This document shows positions 1-8,334 of a stretch of 64,000 nt of DNA, piece after piece. The stretch spans positions 372,001-436,000 of the forward strand of contig WVSM01000002.1 of NCBI GenBank assembly GCA_015689645.1. The letters are read 5' to 3'. This DNA is from Rhodobacterales bacterium HKCCE4037 (GTDB lineage: Bacteria; Pseudomonadota; Alphaproteobacteria; Rhodobacterales; Rhodobacteraceae). A model generated the notes under the pieces. It did not search any database. It saw only the letters and a list, made by a program, of their open reading frames with translations, and was not told the origin of the DNA. The position numbers and the translations under genes are program-made. The first letter of the stretch is position 1; each line of letters begins with the position of its first letter.

Positions 1-570
1 ACGGGCATGGGCGGACGCGCCTTCGAAAGCCTCGCGGCCGAGGGACGCTTCGCCGCCGTCATGGATTTCGCGCCCCAGGAAGTCGGCAATCACTTGATGG
101 GCTCGAGCATTTCCGCCGGTGCCGACCGGATGACGGCAGCGGGACTGAATGGAACGCCTCAGATGGTGTCGATCGGCTGCTATGATCTGGTCGATTTCGT
201 CGGCTGGCAGGAGGCGCCGTCGAAAGTCGCCGCGCAGGAGATGCATGCACATAACCGGCTTCTGTCATCGGTGATGATGACCGCGGATCAGCGCCGAGAA
301 ATGGCGCGTGAGATGTGTCGGAAGCTGGCGACGGCAAAGGGCCCGACCACGTTTTTTCTGCCCCTCCAGGGCGGTAACGAGTGGGACCGGCCCGGTGGTC
401 CGCTTTCGGATCCGGATGGTCTTGCCGCCTTTATTGACGAGGTCCGCGCGTCCTGTCCGGACAACGTACGGTTGATCGAGCTGGATGCGCATATCAATGA
501 TCCGGCCTTCACCGAGGCCGTGCTCGAGACGTTCGATGCCTGGATCGAGAGCGGCGCACTCACCCGGTGA
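1..570 (+). CDS. UPF0261 / Tm-1-like protein, C-terminal part (5' end outside window)
   Basis: The reading frame is open from the first base, so the true start lies left of the window and only about 189 residues are seen. They match the C-terminal half of the UPF0261 (Tm-1-like) family: a GMGG motif at the start, then SSISAGADR and a conserved IGCYDLVDF segment. Full-length members are about 400 residues with two Rossmann-like domains; the plant Tm-1 protein binds ATP, but bacterial members have no settled function. It converges on the galM end of the sugar operon, with a short inverted repeat (581-601) between them. Its usual neighbour, a PEP-mutase-like TIM-barrel gene, would be outside the window. 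Family assignment is fairly sure, role unknown. Confidence 0.75.
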   Translation, partial: TGMGGRAFESLAAEGRFAAVMDFAPQEVGNHLMGSSISAGADRMTAAGLNGTPQMVSIGCYDLVDFVGWQEAPSKVAAQEMHAHNRLLSSVMMTADQRREMAREMCRKLATAKGPTTFFLPLQGGNEWDRPGGPLSDPDGLAAFIDEVRASCPDNVRLIELDAHINDPAFTEAVLETFDAWIESGALTR

Positions 571-580
571 TGTGTCGATT

Positions 581-601
581 GGTCAGGCTTCGATTCTGAC
601 C
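581..601. terminator. Weak convergent hairpin
   Basis: GGTCAG and CTGACC form a perfect 6-bp stem with a 9-base loop between two convergent genes. Neither strand has a clear T-run after it, so it is at best a weak or Rho-assisted stop. Confidence 0.3.
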
Positions 602-647
602 CCTTGATTCACCCTTCCAATCGGCTCGCGCGCTCCCGACCCCAAGG

Positions 648-1640
648 TCATTTTCTAAACAAACGAAATACGGACGATTGCTCATAGCGTTCACCCGGGT
701 CGAGGCGGATGGACGGGGCTTGCGGGTTGTTCGGGGCATTGGGCCAGCCCTGAGGCTCAAGCGCGAGACCGGCATAAGGCCCGTAGACCCGTCCACAGAT
801 GCCCGGAAAAGGTGAGGTGTCGATCCGTTCGCCGTTATAGGCCTGCAGACCCGTTGCCGTTGTCAGAACGTCAAGGGACAGATCCTCGGTTTCGAGCAAA
901 GCGGCAGGGCGAAGCGCTTCCCCGGGCAGGCAGAAATTGTGGTCCAACTCGCCCGTGCTCGGGATTGGGCATCGTGGTTTGCGGAAGTCGAATTCGCTGC
1001 CGTCGACCGCCGCCGGCTTGCCGACAGGAATTCGGGACACATCGACCGGGAGGTAGGAGTCCGAGTGAATGGTCAACCTGTGACCACCAATATCGGGCTG
1101 ACCATCGAGGCACCAATAGCCGTGATGGGCAAGATTGCAGAGGGTCGGCGCATCCGTCTCAGCGGTCAAAGTGATGTTCAGCGCATTGCCATCAGTGACT
1201 TCAAAATCGGCGGTGATGTCCAGGTTGCCGGGGAAGCCGCCCTGACCATCGGGCAGACGGGTCCGCATACGACAGCTTTTGCCGTCATGGCGGTCGATCC
1301 GCCAATTCACCGACGCACAGCCGTCCGTGCCGCCGTGAAGTGTGGTGCGATCATCTTCGTTACGCTCAAGCCGCAGCTCGCGGCCATCGAGCGAAGCCTG
1401 ACCATTCTCAATCCGATTGGCGACACGACCGACGATCGCCCCGAAATACAGCATGGGTCCGAGATAAGCCCCGAGGTCCGGGCTGCCCAAGACAAGAGAA
1501 TAGGGAAAATCCTGAAAGCGCACGTCCTGGACGGTGGCGCCCCAGGTCAGCACGCTGACTTTGAGATCGCCGGCTTGAATGGTGGCGCGCTGGATCGAGG
1601 TGCCGTCCGGAGCGATCCCGAGTAACTCAATTTCCGCCAC
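648..1640 (-). CDS. galM: Aldose 1-epimerase (mutarotase)
   Basis: Interconverts alpha and beta anomers of aldoses such as galactose or arabinose, feeding the 1-dehydrogenase of the same operon, which normally takes one anomer. The 330-residue length is typical. The catalytic histidine is H173 in AHHGYWCLDG (family pattern NHSYFNLAG) and the catalytic glutamate is E295 in LALEPQGWPNAPN. The start is GTG at 1640, preceded by AGGAG at good spacing; that RBS overlaps the stop codon of the upstream aldehyde dehydrogenase (10-bp gap), so the two are translationally linked. It is the last gene of the leftward sugar operon. No signal peptide, so cytosolic. Confidence 0.9.
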   Translation of the reverse strand: MAEIELLGIAPDGTSIQRATIQAGDLKVSVLTWGATVQDVRFQDFPYSLVLGSPDLGAYLGPMLYFGAIVGRVANRIENGQASLDGRELRLERNEDDRTTLHGGTDGCASVNWRIDRHDGKSCRMRTRLPDGQGGFPGNLDITADFEVTDGNALNITLTAETDAPTLCNLAHHGYWCLDGQPDIGGHRLTIHSDSYLPVDVSRIPVGKPAAVDGSEFDFRKPRCPIPSTGELDHNFCLPGEALRPAALLETEDLSLDVLTTATGLQAYNGERIDTSPFPGICGRVYGPYAGLALEPQGWPNAPNNPQAPSIRLDPGERYEQSSVFRLFRK

Positions 1641-1650
1641 GACCGCACTC

Positions 1651-3162
1651 CTATGTCAGATCGGGCGGTAGAATGGCATTGGGCGCGTTCTGGTAACAGA
1701 CCGGCCTCAGGAAACGCCTGATGGCCAGTGTTCCGACGGAAGTCGCCCCGAAATTCGTCGATGCGGGATACGGGCCGCCGTGAACCATCGCGTCGGCCAC
1801 CTCGACACCCGTCGGAAAGCCGTTGCACAACAGGCGTCCGGCTTTCCGTTCGAGGATCGGCGCAAGACGTGCTGCAAGATCGGTATCGTCCTCGTCCATT
1901 TGCAGCGTTGCGGTCAATTGACCATCGAGTGCGCGGGCAAGTTGCACCATCTCTTCGGCGTTCGAGGCCCGCACGATCAGACCGGCAGGTCCGAAGACCT
2001 CTTCGGCCAGAGATGGTGACTTGATCCACGTGTCGGCGTCGGTCTCGAACAAGGCGGGCGTGCCTTCGCGAGGTCCGGCGCTGCCTTTCATGAGCTCCTG
2101 CACACCGGCGACCTTGCCGATAGCGTCACGCGCCGTTTGGTAACTCGCGGCAATGCGATCGGTCAGCATGGTCTGGCCGCCGACGCCCTGAAGCGCATCG
2201 CGCGCGGCTTCGACAAACGCGTCCCCGTCGGCGCCCTTGAGGACAATCGCGAGGCCAGGGTTGGTGCAGAACTGTCCCGCCCCCATCGTCAGGGATGCAG
2301 CCCATCCCGCGCCGATCTCTGCCCCGCGATGCGCCGCGGCAGCGGGAAGCACGAAGACCGGATTGATCGACCCAAGCTCACCGAAAAACGGGATCGGGTC
2401 GGGGCGCGCGGCGCACGCGTCGAACAGCGCCCGTCCCGCCCCAAGCGAACCGGTGAAACCGACCGCCCGGATCAACGGATGCGTGACCAGCGCGTGCCCT
2501 ACATTGGGCGTAGCGCCCTGCACGAAGGAAAAGATCCCGGCAGGCATTCCCGTTGCCTTTATGGCAGCATGGATCGCTTCGGCCACAAGTTCCCCCGTTG
2601 CGGGATGGGCGGGATGCCCCTTTACGACAACCGGGCAGCCGGCAGCAAAAGCGGCCGCGGTATCGCCACCGGCAACCGAGAAGGCGAGCGGGAAATTGGA
2701 TGCGCCGAACACGGCGACCGGTCCCACGGGGCGCTGCACCATCTTCAGATCCGGGCGCGGCAGGGGCTGGCGGTCCGGCAAAGCGGGATCGTGCCTCCGA
2801 TCAAGGTACGCACCGTCGCGGATGTGCGCGGCAAACAGGCGCCACTGGCCGGTCGTTCTGCCTCGCTCACCTTCCAGGCGCGCTTCCGGCAAGGCCGTCT
2901 CCGCGACGCCGACGCGGGTGAGGTCGGTGCCACGAGCCTCGATTTCGTCGGCGATGGTTTCGAGAAATGCCGCCCGCGCCTCGCGTGTGGAATATCCGAA
3001 GGTCTCGAACGCGGTTTCGGCGGCCCTGCAGGCGCGGTCAACCTCTTCCGCCGTCCCTTCGGATACCTCTCCAAAGGTGCCGGAGAAACGCCCTGACGAC
3101 GACACCCAACGCCCGTCTATCAAGTGGTCGCCGCGCGGTTCGAAAGGTTTTTCACCCGCCAT
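1651..3162 (-). CDS. Alpha-ketoglutarate semialdehyde dehydrogenase (2,5-dioxopentanoate dehydrogenase)
   Basis: Aldehyde dehydrogenase superfamily, 503 residues, with the features of the NADP-preferring KGSADH branch. It oxidises 2-oxoglutarate semialdehyde to 2-oxoglutarate, the last step of the non-phosphorylating pentose pathway. Visible active-site residues: N156 in ASNFPLAF, E262 in FFGELGSINP and the nucleophile C299 in GAGQFCTNPG. The ATG at 3162 has AGGAGG just upstream. It follows the sugar 1-dehydrogenase with a 15-bp gap and precedes galM. The pathway role is inferred from the neighbouring dehydratase, AraD1 and dehydrogenase; the enzyme class itself is clear. Confidence 0.88.
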   Translation of the reverse strand: MAGEKPFEPRGDHLIDGRWVSSSGRFSGTFGEVSEGTAEEVDRACRAAETAFETFGYSTREARAAFLETIADEIEARGTDLTRVGVAETALPEARLEGERGRTTGQWRLFAAHIRDGAYLDRRHDPALPDRQPLPRPDLKMVQRPVGPVAVFGASNFPLAFSVAGGDTAAAFAAGCPVVVKGHPAHPATGELVAEAIHAAIKATGMPAGIFSFVQGATPNVGHALVTHPLIRAVGFTGSLGAGRALFDACAARPDPIPFFGELGSINPVFVLPAAAAHRGAEIGAGWAASLTMGAGQFCTNPGLAIVLKGADGDAFVEAARDALQGVGGQTMLTDRIAASYQTARDAIGKVAGVQELMKGSAGPREGTPALFETDADTWIKSPSLAEEVFGPAGLIVRASNAEEMVQLARALDGQLTATLQMDEDDTDLAARLAPILERKAGRLLCNGFPTGVEVADAMVHGGPYPASTNFGATSVGTLAIRRFLRPVCYQNAPNAILPPDLT

Positions 3163-3177
3163 GGTTTCGCCTCCTGC

Positions 3178-4110
3178 TCAGTCGTCGAAAGGATTGGTGA
3201 TGCTGCGTTTCCCCATAAGGAACGCGTCGGCGACAAGGCGCAACGGCGCCACGTCGACGTCGCTGGCGCGCCGGTCGATCAACTCGGCGAACCGTCGGTA
3301 AAGGCCCGCATATTCGGACTGCAGGGCTTCGGCGGTCGACAAGGTTTCGCCCGCTGCACTGACCCGGGCGCCGCCGTCATTCAGAACCAGGGTGCCCAGA
3401 TCGGTTTCAACCTCGATGCGCCAGATCTGCGGCCCGGTCGTGCACCAGTCGAAGGAAGCGGTGATGCCGACGCCGCCCGGCCCCGAAAGGCCGAGGTCCG
3501 CTGCAATCGGGGTCTGTCGGTTCGACGGAAATTCGAGGTCCGCTGAAACCAGCCGTACCGGGAACGGCAGGATTTCCGTCAGGATGGACAGGGCGTTTAT
3601 TCCCGGATCGAAGACACCCAGTCCACCGGCCTCCCAGATCCACTGCTGGCCGGGGTGCCAGTGACGCACATCCTCATGCCATGTGATCCTGACGCCCTTG
3701 ATGCTCCGGTCTGCCAGCCACGCCTTCGCAGGTGCAACGCCCGCTGCGAACCGGGAATGCCACGTCGCGAACAGGACCTGCCCCCGCGCCCGTGCGAGAT
3801 CCATTAGGATCTCGACCTCGGCTAACGTCGCGCCCGGCGGTTTTTCGAGAAGTACGTCAAGCCCGGCATCCAGCGCTTCCCGCGCGGTATCGAACCGGAC
3901 CTGAGGGGGCACGCAAAGCGCGACGGCGTTCATGTCTGGGTGCTCTGTCAGCATTTCTTCGAGCGTGTGGAAGGAAGGAACACCGTCGAACGTGGCGTTT
4001 CGGCTGACGATGGCGGAGAGCGAAAAGGCGTCCGAGGCTGTAATGGCCGGGACGTGTTCGTCGCGGGCGATCTTGCCCAATCCGACGATCGCGACCTTAG
4101 TGACTGTCAC
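3178..4110 (-). CDS. D-galactose / L-arabinose 1-dehydrogenase (Gfo/Idh/MocA family)
   Basis: N-terminal Rossmann domain with the VGLGKIARDEH nucleotide-binding turn, then the EKPPG motif typical of Gfo/Idh/MocA oxidoreductases, then the C-terminal alpha/beta domain. The segment WHSRFAAGVAPAKAWLA is characteristic of bacterial galactose/L-arabinose 1-dehydrogenases, which oxidise the sugar C1 to a lactone with NAD(P)+. Start is GTG at 4110, preceded by GGAAGGGA; it overlaps the end of the dehydratase gene by 14 bp, so co-translation is likely. The product lactone would need hydrolysis, but no lactonase lies in the cluster. Galactose versus arabinose preference cannot be read from sequence alone; the pathway context favours arabinose or both. 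Confidence 0.82.
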   Translation of the reverse strand: MTVTKVAIVGLGKIARDEHVPAITASDAFSLSAIVSRNATFDGVPSFHTLEEMLTEHPDMNAVALCVPPQVRFDTAREALDAGLDVLLEKPPGATLAEVEILMDLARARGQVLFATWHSRFAAGVAPAKAWLADRSIKGVRITWHEDVRHWHPGQQWIWEAGGLGVFDPGINALSILTEILPFPVRLVSADLEFPSNRQTPIAADLGLSGPGGVGITASFDWCTTGPQIWRIEVETDLGTLVLNDGGARVSAAGETLSTAEALQSEYAGLYRRFAELIDRRASDVDVAPLRLVADAFLMGKRSITNPFDD

Positions 4111-5848
4111 GGGGCACGTCCCTTCCGCGGCAGCCTTTCAGGAAATCGAAATCCGCTCCGGTATGGGCCTGTTCGACGTGGTCGTGGAACAGCTTGGCAT
4201 ATCCGCTATCGGGCGCGACGGCGCGATGCTCGCGCTTGTCCCATTCTGCAAGGCGCGCGCCCAGTTCTTCGTCGGAGATATCCAGATGCAGGCGCCGCGC
4301 GGCGACGTCGAGTTCGATCATGTCGCCAGATCGCACCACGGCCAGCGGCCCGCCGACTGCCGCTTCCGGCGAGGTGTGCAGGATGACCGTGCCGTATGCG
4401 GTGCCGGACATGCGTGCGTCGGAGATCCGGATCATGTCGGTGATGCCCTTGCGCAGGACCTTCGGCGGCAGACCCATGTTTCCGACCTCGGACATGCCGG
4501 GATATCCTTTCGGCCCGCAGTTCTTGAGCACCATGATACAGGTCTCATCAATATCGAGCGCGTCGTCGCCGATGCGAGCCTTGTAATCGTCGATATCCTC
4601 GAAGACCACGGCGCGGCCCCGGTGCTTCATCAAGGCAGGTGTTGCGGCCGACGGTTTCAGGACCGCCCCGTCCGGCGCGAGGTTGCCGCGCAGAACCGCA
4701 ATGCCACCATTGCTTGTCAGCGCGCGATCTGCCGGGCGGATGACATCCTCGTTCCAGTTCCGGGCATCTTTCACCTCGTCCCAGATCGGGCCGCCGGACA
4801 CGGTCAGCGCGTCGCGGTTCAGCATCCCCGCATCGCCCAGATGCTTCAGGACAACCGGAAGCCCGCCCGCGTAGAAGAATTCTTCCATGAGATATTCGCC
4901 GGACGGCATGAGGTTCAGGATCGTCGGCACGTCGCGGCCCAAACGGTCCCAATCATCAAGCGTAAGGTCGATCCCGACACGCCCCGCAAGCGCCAGAAGA
5001 TGCACGACCGCATTCGTGGAGCCGCCGATGGCACCGTTCACACGGATCGCATTCTCGAAAGCCGCGCGCGTCATAACGTCCGAGGGCTTCAGATCATCCT
5101 TGACCATCTGCACGATGCGCCGCCCGGAGAGCTGCGCCATGACCCGGCGGCGGCTGTCCACGGCCGGGATCGCGGCATTGCCCGACAGGGCCATTCCAAG
5201 CGCCTCTGCCATGGAGGCCATGGTGCTGGCCGTGCCCATCGTGTTGCAGGTGCCCGAGGAGCGCGACATCGCCTGCTCGGCCTCAAGGAAATCCGCCTGG
5301 CTGATCTTTCCGGCCTTGATATCCTCGGACATCTGCCAAAGCGCCGTGCCCGACCCGACCCGCTCGCCCCGGAACCAGCCGTTCAGCATCGGGCCGCCGG
5401 TCACGACGATCGACGGGATGTCGGTGGACGCGGCCCCCATCATCAGGCTCGGGGTCGTCTTGTCGCAGCCCACCAGAAGCACCGCGCCGTCGATGGGCTG
5501 CGCGCGCATGGTTTCCTCAACCGCCATGGCCGCGAGGTTGCGATACATCATCGCCGTTGGCCGGAACGTGTTCTCCGAGGCGGAGAACACCGGCACTTCC
5601 AGGGGCACGGCCCCGGCTTCCCAGACGCCTGCCTTCACCTTGTCGGCCAATTCCCGAAGGTGACCATTGCAGGGCGACAGATCCGACCACGTGTTCAGGA
5701 TGCCGATAATCGGGCGGCCGTCGAACAGGTCTTCGGGATAGCCTTGGTTCTTCAGCCAGCCGCGATGGTAAATCGCGTCACGGCTGGTGCCGCCATACCA
5801 TTCCTGCGAGCGGAGCCTGCGGGGCCATTCTGCCGGAGTGAACGCCAT
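4097..5848 (-). CDS. Sugar-acid dehydratase, IlvD/Edd family (probable L-arabinonate dehydratase)
   Basis: 583 residues. Three cysteines sit where the [2Fe-2S] ligands of the pentonate dehydratases are found: C60 (SPCNGH), C128 (GCDKT) and C201 (SGTCNTMG), with K130 as the carbamylated lysine candidate. As I recall them, the Rhizobium leguminosarum L-arabinonate dehydratase residues are C59, C127 and C200, so spacing agrees exactly with a one-residue offset. The enzyme removes water from L-arabinonate (or D-galactonate/D-fuconate) to give the 2-keto-3-deoxy acid used by the AraD1 product. The start at 5848 is three bases past the araD1 stop and has no strong RBS, suggesting translational coupling. 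Substrate within the pentonate/galactonate group is inferred. Confidence 0.87.
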   Translation of the reverse strand: MAFTPAEWPRRLRSQEWYGGTSRDAIYHRGWLKNQGYPEDLFDGRPIIGILNTWSDLSPCNGHLRELADKVKAGVWEAGAVPLEVPVFSASENTFRPTAMMYRNLAAMAVEETMRAQPIDGAVLLVGCDKTTPSLMMGAASTDIPSIVVTGGPMLNGWFRGERVGSGTALWQMSEDIKAGKISQADFLEAEQAMSRSSGTCNTMGTASTMASMAEALGMALSGNAAIPAVDSRRRVMAQLSGRRIVQMVKDDLKPSDVMTRAAFENAIRVNGAIGGSTNAVVHLLALAGRVGIDLTLDDWDRLGRDVPTILNLMPSGEYLMEEFFYAGGLPVVLKHLGDAGMLNRDALTVSGGPIWDEVKDARNWNEDVIRPADRALTSNGGIAVLRGNLAPDGAVLKPSAATPALMKHRGRAVVFEDIDDYKARIGDDALDIDETCIMVLKNCGPKGYPGMSEVGNMGLPPKVLRKGITDMIRISDARMSGTAYGTVILHTSPEAAVGGPLAVVRSGDMIELDVAARRLHLDISDEELGARLAEWDKREHRAVAPDSGYAKLFHDHVEQAHTGADFDFLKGCRGRDVPRDSH

Positions 5849-5851
5849 CTG

Positions 5852-6853
5852 CTACAGCGCAACCACCCGCAGCGCCGCGTCGCGGGCCGGCGGGGTTTCG
5901 ATCTGCAACGGATTGGTCAGCGGCAAGCCGAACTCCGGCGCGTCGATCTCGAACACGTCCCCGGCTCTGGTCGTAATGCCCTGCGCGAACGACAGCGTCG
6001 CGGTGCCGAACATGTGGACGTGTACGTCGCCCGGGCGCCGGAACAGACCGTATTTGAAGTGGTGGTATTCGAGGTTCGCAATCGCGTGGGACATGTTGGC
6101 CTCTCCCGACAGAAATGGAGCCTCGAAAACGATCTTGTCGCCGCGTCGAATACGCGAGGTTCCACGGATGTCGTCCGGCATAGGGCCGACGCGTATCTCG
6201 GGGCCGATGCTGGCCGGGCGCAACTTGGAATGCGCGAGGTAGAGGTAATTCCGCTTCTCCATCACGTGGTCGGAAAACTCGTTGGCCAACGCAAAGCCGA
6301 TGCGGAACGGCGTGCCATCCGGGCCGATGACGTAAATCCCTGCGATTTCCGGCTCTTCCCCAGCGTCTTCCGCGAAGGGCGGTGAGACGAGCGCGCCACC
6401 GGGCGCGACAAGGGCATCGCCGTTGCCTTTGTAGAACCATTCCGGCTGCACACCCGGGCGTCCGTTCGCGGGTTTGCCGCCTTCGAGGCCGAGATTGAAC
6501 ATCCTCATGGAATCGGTAAGCGAAACCTCTTCGTCGTTCGCCTTCGCGTGCATGGCGTCCCGGGTGGAAGCCGATCCAAGATGTGTCAGGCCGGTGCCCG
6601 TCAGGTGCAGATGCGCCGGGTCGGGATGCAGAATCGGCGGCAACATTCGGTTCTTGCGGTGCGCCCGTTCGATATCGACCGCGCGCCCGAAGCCGAGCGC
6701 ATTCACCCTGGTGGCAATGTCTTCTCCACGGGCCGCACATTCCATCGCCAGCTCGTAGATGCTGGCCACACCGGCGATGACAAACGCCTCTGTCCCTTCG
6801 CGGGCGACAGCTTCGACGCCACCGGCCTCGGTCCTTATCTGCGAAAGCAGCAT
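5852..6853 (-). CDS. araD1: AraD1/GguC-type fumarylacetoacetate hydrolase-fold protein (probable 2-keto-3-deoxy-L-arabinonate dehydratase)
   Basis: 333 residues from ATG 6853, which follows a strong GGGGAGGG ribosome site; an upstream in-frame ATG at 6946 lacks one. The C-terminal half has FAH-fold hallmarks: GTGLTHLGS, the E-x-E metal site in GGEEPEIAGIYVIG, and HVHMFGTATLSFA near the end. It closely resembles GguC/AraD1 proteins, which travel with galactose/arabinose transporters (chvE-gguAB of Agrobacterium). Expected reaction: dehydration of 2-keto-3-deoxy-L-arabinonate to 2-oxoglutarate semialdehyde, the substrate of the aldehyde dehydrogenase two genes downstream. First structural gene after the regulator, with a 185-bp leader carrying candidate operators. 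Confidence 0.82.
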   Translation of the reverse strand: MLLSQIRTEAGGVEAVAREGTEAFVIAGVASIYELAMECAARGEDIATRVNALGFGRAVDIERAHRKNRMLPPILHPDPAHLHLTGTGLTHLGSASTRDAMHAKANDEEVSLTDSMRMFNLGLEGGKPANGRPGVQPEWFYKGNGDALVAPGGALVSPPFAEDAGEEPEIAGIYVIGPDGTPFRIGFALANEFSDHVMEKRNYLYLAHSKLRPASIGPEIRVGPMPDDIRGTSRIRRGDKIVFEAPFLSGEANMSHAIANLEYHHFKYGLFRRPGDVHVHMFGTATLSFAQGITTRAGDVFEIDAPEFGLPLTNPLQIETPPARDAALRVVAL

Positions 6854-7023
6854 GTCGCCCTCCCCTGCGCACATCGCACGCGCTTCCATTGCCCGCACCG
6901 CCGGTTTCAGGGGCACAACCGCACCCCTGCTCGATAGCGATTTCAATGAAGTATGTGCGGCGTCTCTTCGGCTCAGACGCTATGGGACCCCGATATGGTT
7001 TACAAATCTGGATTCACAAGCTG

Positions 7024-7045
7024 GATATGCCGAACACGCTATATC
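7024..7045. promoter_or_regulatory. Candidate operator upstream of araD1 (GATAT dyad)
   Basis: GATAT-NN-CG-N4-CG-NN-ATATC is a perfect interrupted dyad that overlaps the end of the gbpR-like gene and lies about 170-190 bp before the araD1 start. A further GATATGG lies at 6992. The same words (GATATGG, GGATATGC) recur just upstream of the regulator gene at 8020-8056, which suggests a shared LysR-type binding site. Confidence 0.45.
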
Positions 7046-8016
7046 TGTTTCGATGTCAGGCCGGCGCGACTCCGGATCGCGGACAGCACCCGTTCGGCCG
7101 CTGCGGTCGGGCTATCCTGTCGGCGTCGGATCAGGGCAAACGGCACCACGACCATATCCTCGGCGATATCGAGCGTCCGGATACGTCCGTCGAGCGCATC
7201 CTCGCCCGAATAGAATTGCGCAACCGATCGGGCGACCGGGGCGATGGCACTGGTCTGGCTGATAATCGCCAATGTCAGCAACAGGGAGGAGGTGCTGAGG
7301 ATGCGGGCCGGCGGCTCGTAGCCGGCCTGCAACAGGTAGGCTTCGACCGTGCGCCGCAACAAACCGCCCCGGTTCTGCATGACCCAGTCATAAGCAAGGC
7401 AATCGTCGAAGCTGAGATTGCTTTTTTCCGTGAGCGGGTGTCCGGCCCGGACAATCAAACGTGCGGGTTCGGGGCCGATTTCCTGCAACTCGACCGCCCG
7501 CGCATCGACCCCATCGGGCAGTCGGCCGAGGTAGAAATCCGATTTGTGCGCCAGCAGGGATTCGGCGAGTTTGTCGCTCGTATCCACGTCGACCGCGATC
7601 TCGATATCGGGATAGGTCACGCGCATCTCTCGGATGACGGGAAGCACGAGTTCCAATGCCGGCCCCGACACCGCGCCGATACGGACCAGGCCGCGCGTGC
7701 CGGTTTCGATCTCGGAAATCTCGGCATGGGACTCGTCGAGAATACGCAGGATCGACTGCGCCTTCTGGGCAAGCCGTTCGCCGCTTTTGGTCAGCGTCAC
7801 GCCGCGCGGATGGCGGTTGTAGAGCTTGGCACCGACCGTCTGCTCCAATTCCGCCAACAGCCGCGATGCCGCGGGCTGGGTCATGGCGATCTGGGCAGCC
7901 GCGCCGGATATCTGGTTAATGTCTTGCAACGCAACGATAAGACGCAGTTGCGAGAACCTCAGCCCTCGCCGGATCAGGTCGTCGCGCGTTCGGCGTTCGA
8001 GATCGTCTTCGTCCAA
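7039..8016 (-). CDS. LysR-family regulator of sugar uptake/catabolism (GbpR-like)
   Basis: N-terminal winged helix-turn-helix (LRFSQLRLIVALQDINQISGAAAQ region; the recognition helix follows at MTQPAASR) and a LysR substrate-binding domain with YDWVMQNRG and LSTSSLLLTLAIISQTSAIAPVA. These match GbpR, the regulator of the galactose-binding protein genes in Agrobacterium and Azospirillum. The frame stays open far upstream, but the family normally begins near residue 57 of that frame, so I choose TTG at 8016 (325 residues); the start is uncertain because no clear RBS precedes it. It sits between the importer operon (divergent) and the catabolic operon (same strand), so it probably controls both in response to arabinose or galactose. 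Confidence 0.8.
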   Translation of the reverse strand: MDEDDLERRTRDDLIRRGLRFSQLRLIVALQDINQISGAAAQIAMTQPAASRLLAELEQTVGAKLYNRHPRGVTLTKSGERLAQKAQSILRILDESHAEISEIETGTRGLVRIGAVSGPALELVLPVIREMRVTYPDIEIAVDVDTSDKLAESLLAHKSDFYLGRLPDGVDARAVELQEIGPEPARLIVRAGHPLTEKSNLSFDDCLAYDWVMQNRGGLLRRTVEAYLLQAGYEPPARILSTSSLLLTLAIISQTSAIAPVARSVAQFYSGEDALDGRIRTLDIAEDMVVVPFALIRRRQDSPTAAAERVLSAIRSRAGLTSKQI

Positions 8017-8020
8017 TGTG

Positions 8021-8040
8021 CATATCCAAAATGGTATATC
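8021..8040. promoter_or_regulatory. Candidate LysR operator at the gbpR-like start
   Basis: ATAT-N-C-N6-G-N-ATAT forms an imperfect dyad directly before the proposed TTG start. On the minus strand three GATAT words follow each other at 13- and 14-bp steps (GATATGG, GATATAC, GATATGC). The location fits autoregulation. Confidence 0.4.
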
Positions 8041-8050
8041 GAAAGGCCAT

Positions 8051-8069
8051 ATCGCAATTTGATTGCGAT
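8051..8069. promoter_or_regulatory. Perfect 7-5-7 inverted repeat in the divergent promoter region
   Basis: ATCGCAA-TTTGA-TTGCGAT is an exact inverted repeat midway between the regulator and the transporter operon. It is unlike the GATAT words beside it, so it may bind a second regulator or a dimer of the same one. Confidence 0.45.
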
Positions 8070-8334
8070 GCCAATGCAGGTCACGGTGCCTCAGGCGACC
8101 GATTGACTTCGGCGCCGACTGACGTCGGGGCTGCAATGCGGCGCGGCGTTGCAAAGGGAGGGAGAAGCGACTGCTAAGCGTCATGCCGGACCGGGTATTG
8201 CCCGATCATGCCGCGCAGGCAAAGCATCCAGAGATCGAGACGACCGGCTCGTTCAGAACGAACCGTGTCGAGAAGGGCAAAGTCCCGGACGCCCAAGGAC
8301 GAACCGGGAGCATTTCCGAATGGGAGGAACAGAC

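Larger units (their letters stand above)
8017..8334. other. Divergent intergenic region between regulator and importer operon
   Basis: About 318 bp without a gene. It contains the two dyads described at 8021-8040 and 8051-8069. Farther right it holds CCGAC-TGAC-GTCGG around 8117, and a clear GGAGG ribosome site before ytfQ. Promoters for both directions must be here, but I cannot assign -35/-10 boxes with confidence. Confidence 0.6.

Noticed and set aside
3932-6385. Very long open frame (817 codons) on the plus strand across the dehydratase and araD1 genes
   Set aside because: It is a high-GC shadow of two well-supported minus-strand enzymes, has no RBS, and its translation is rich in His/Arg with no recognisable domain.
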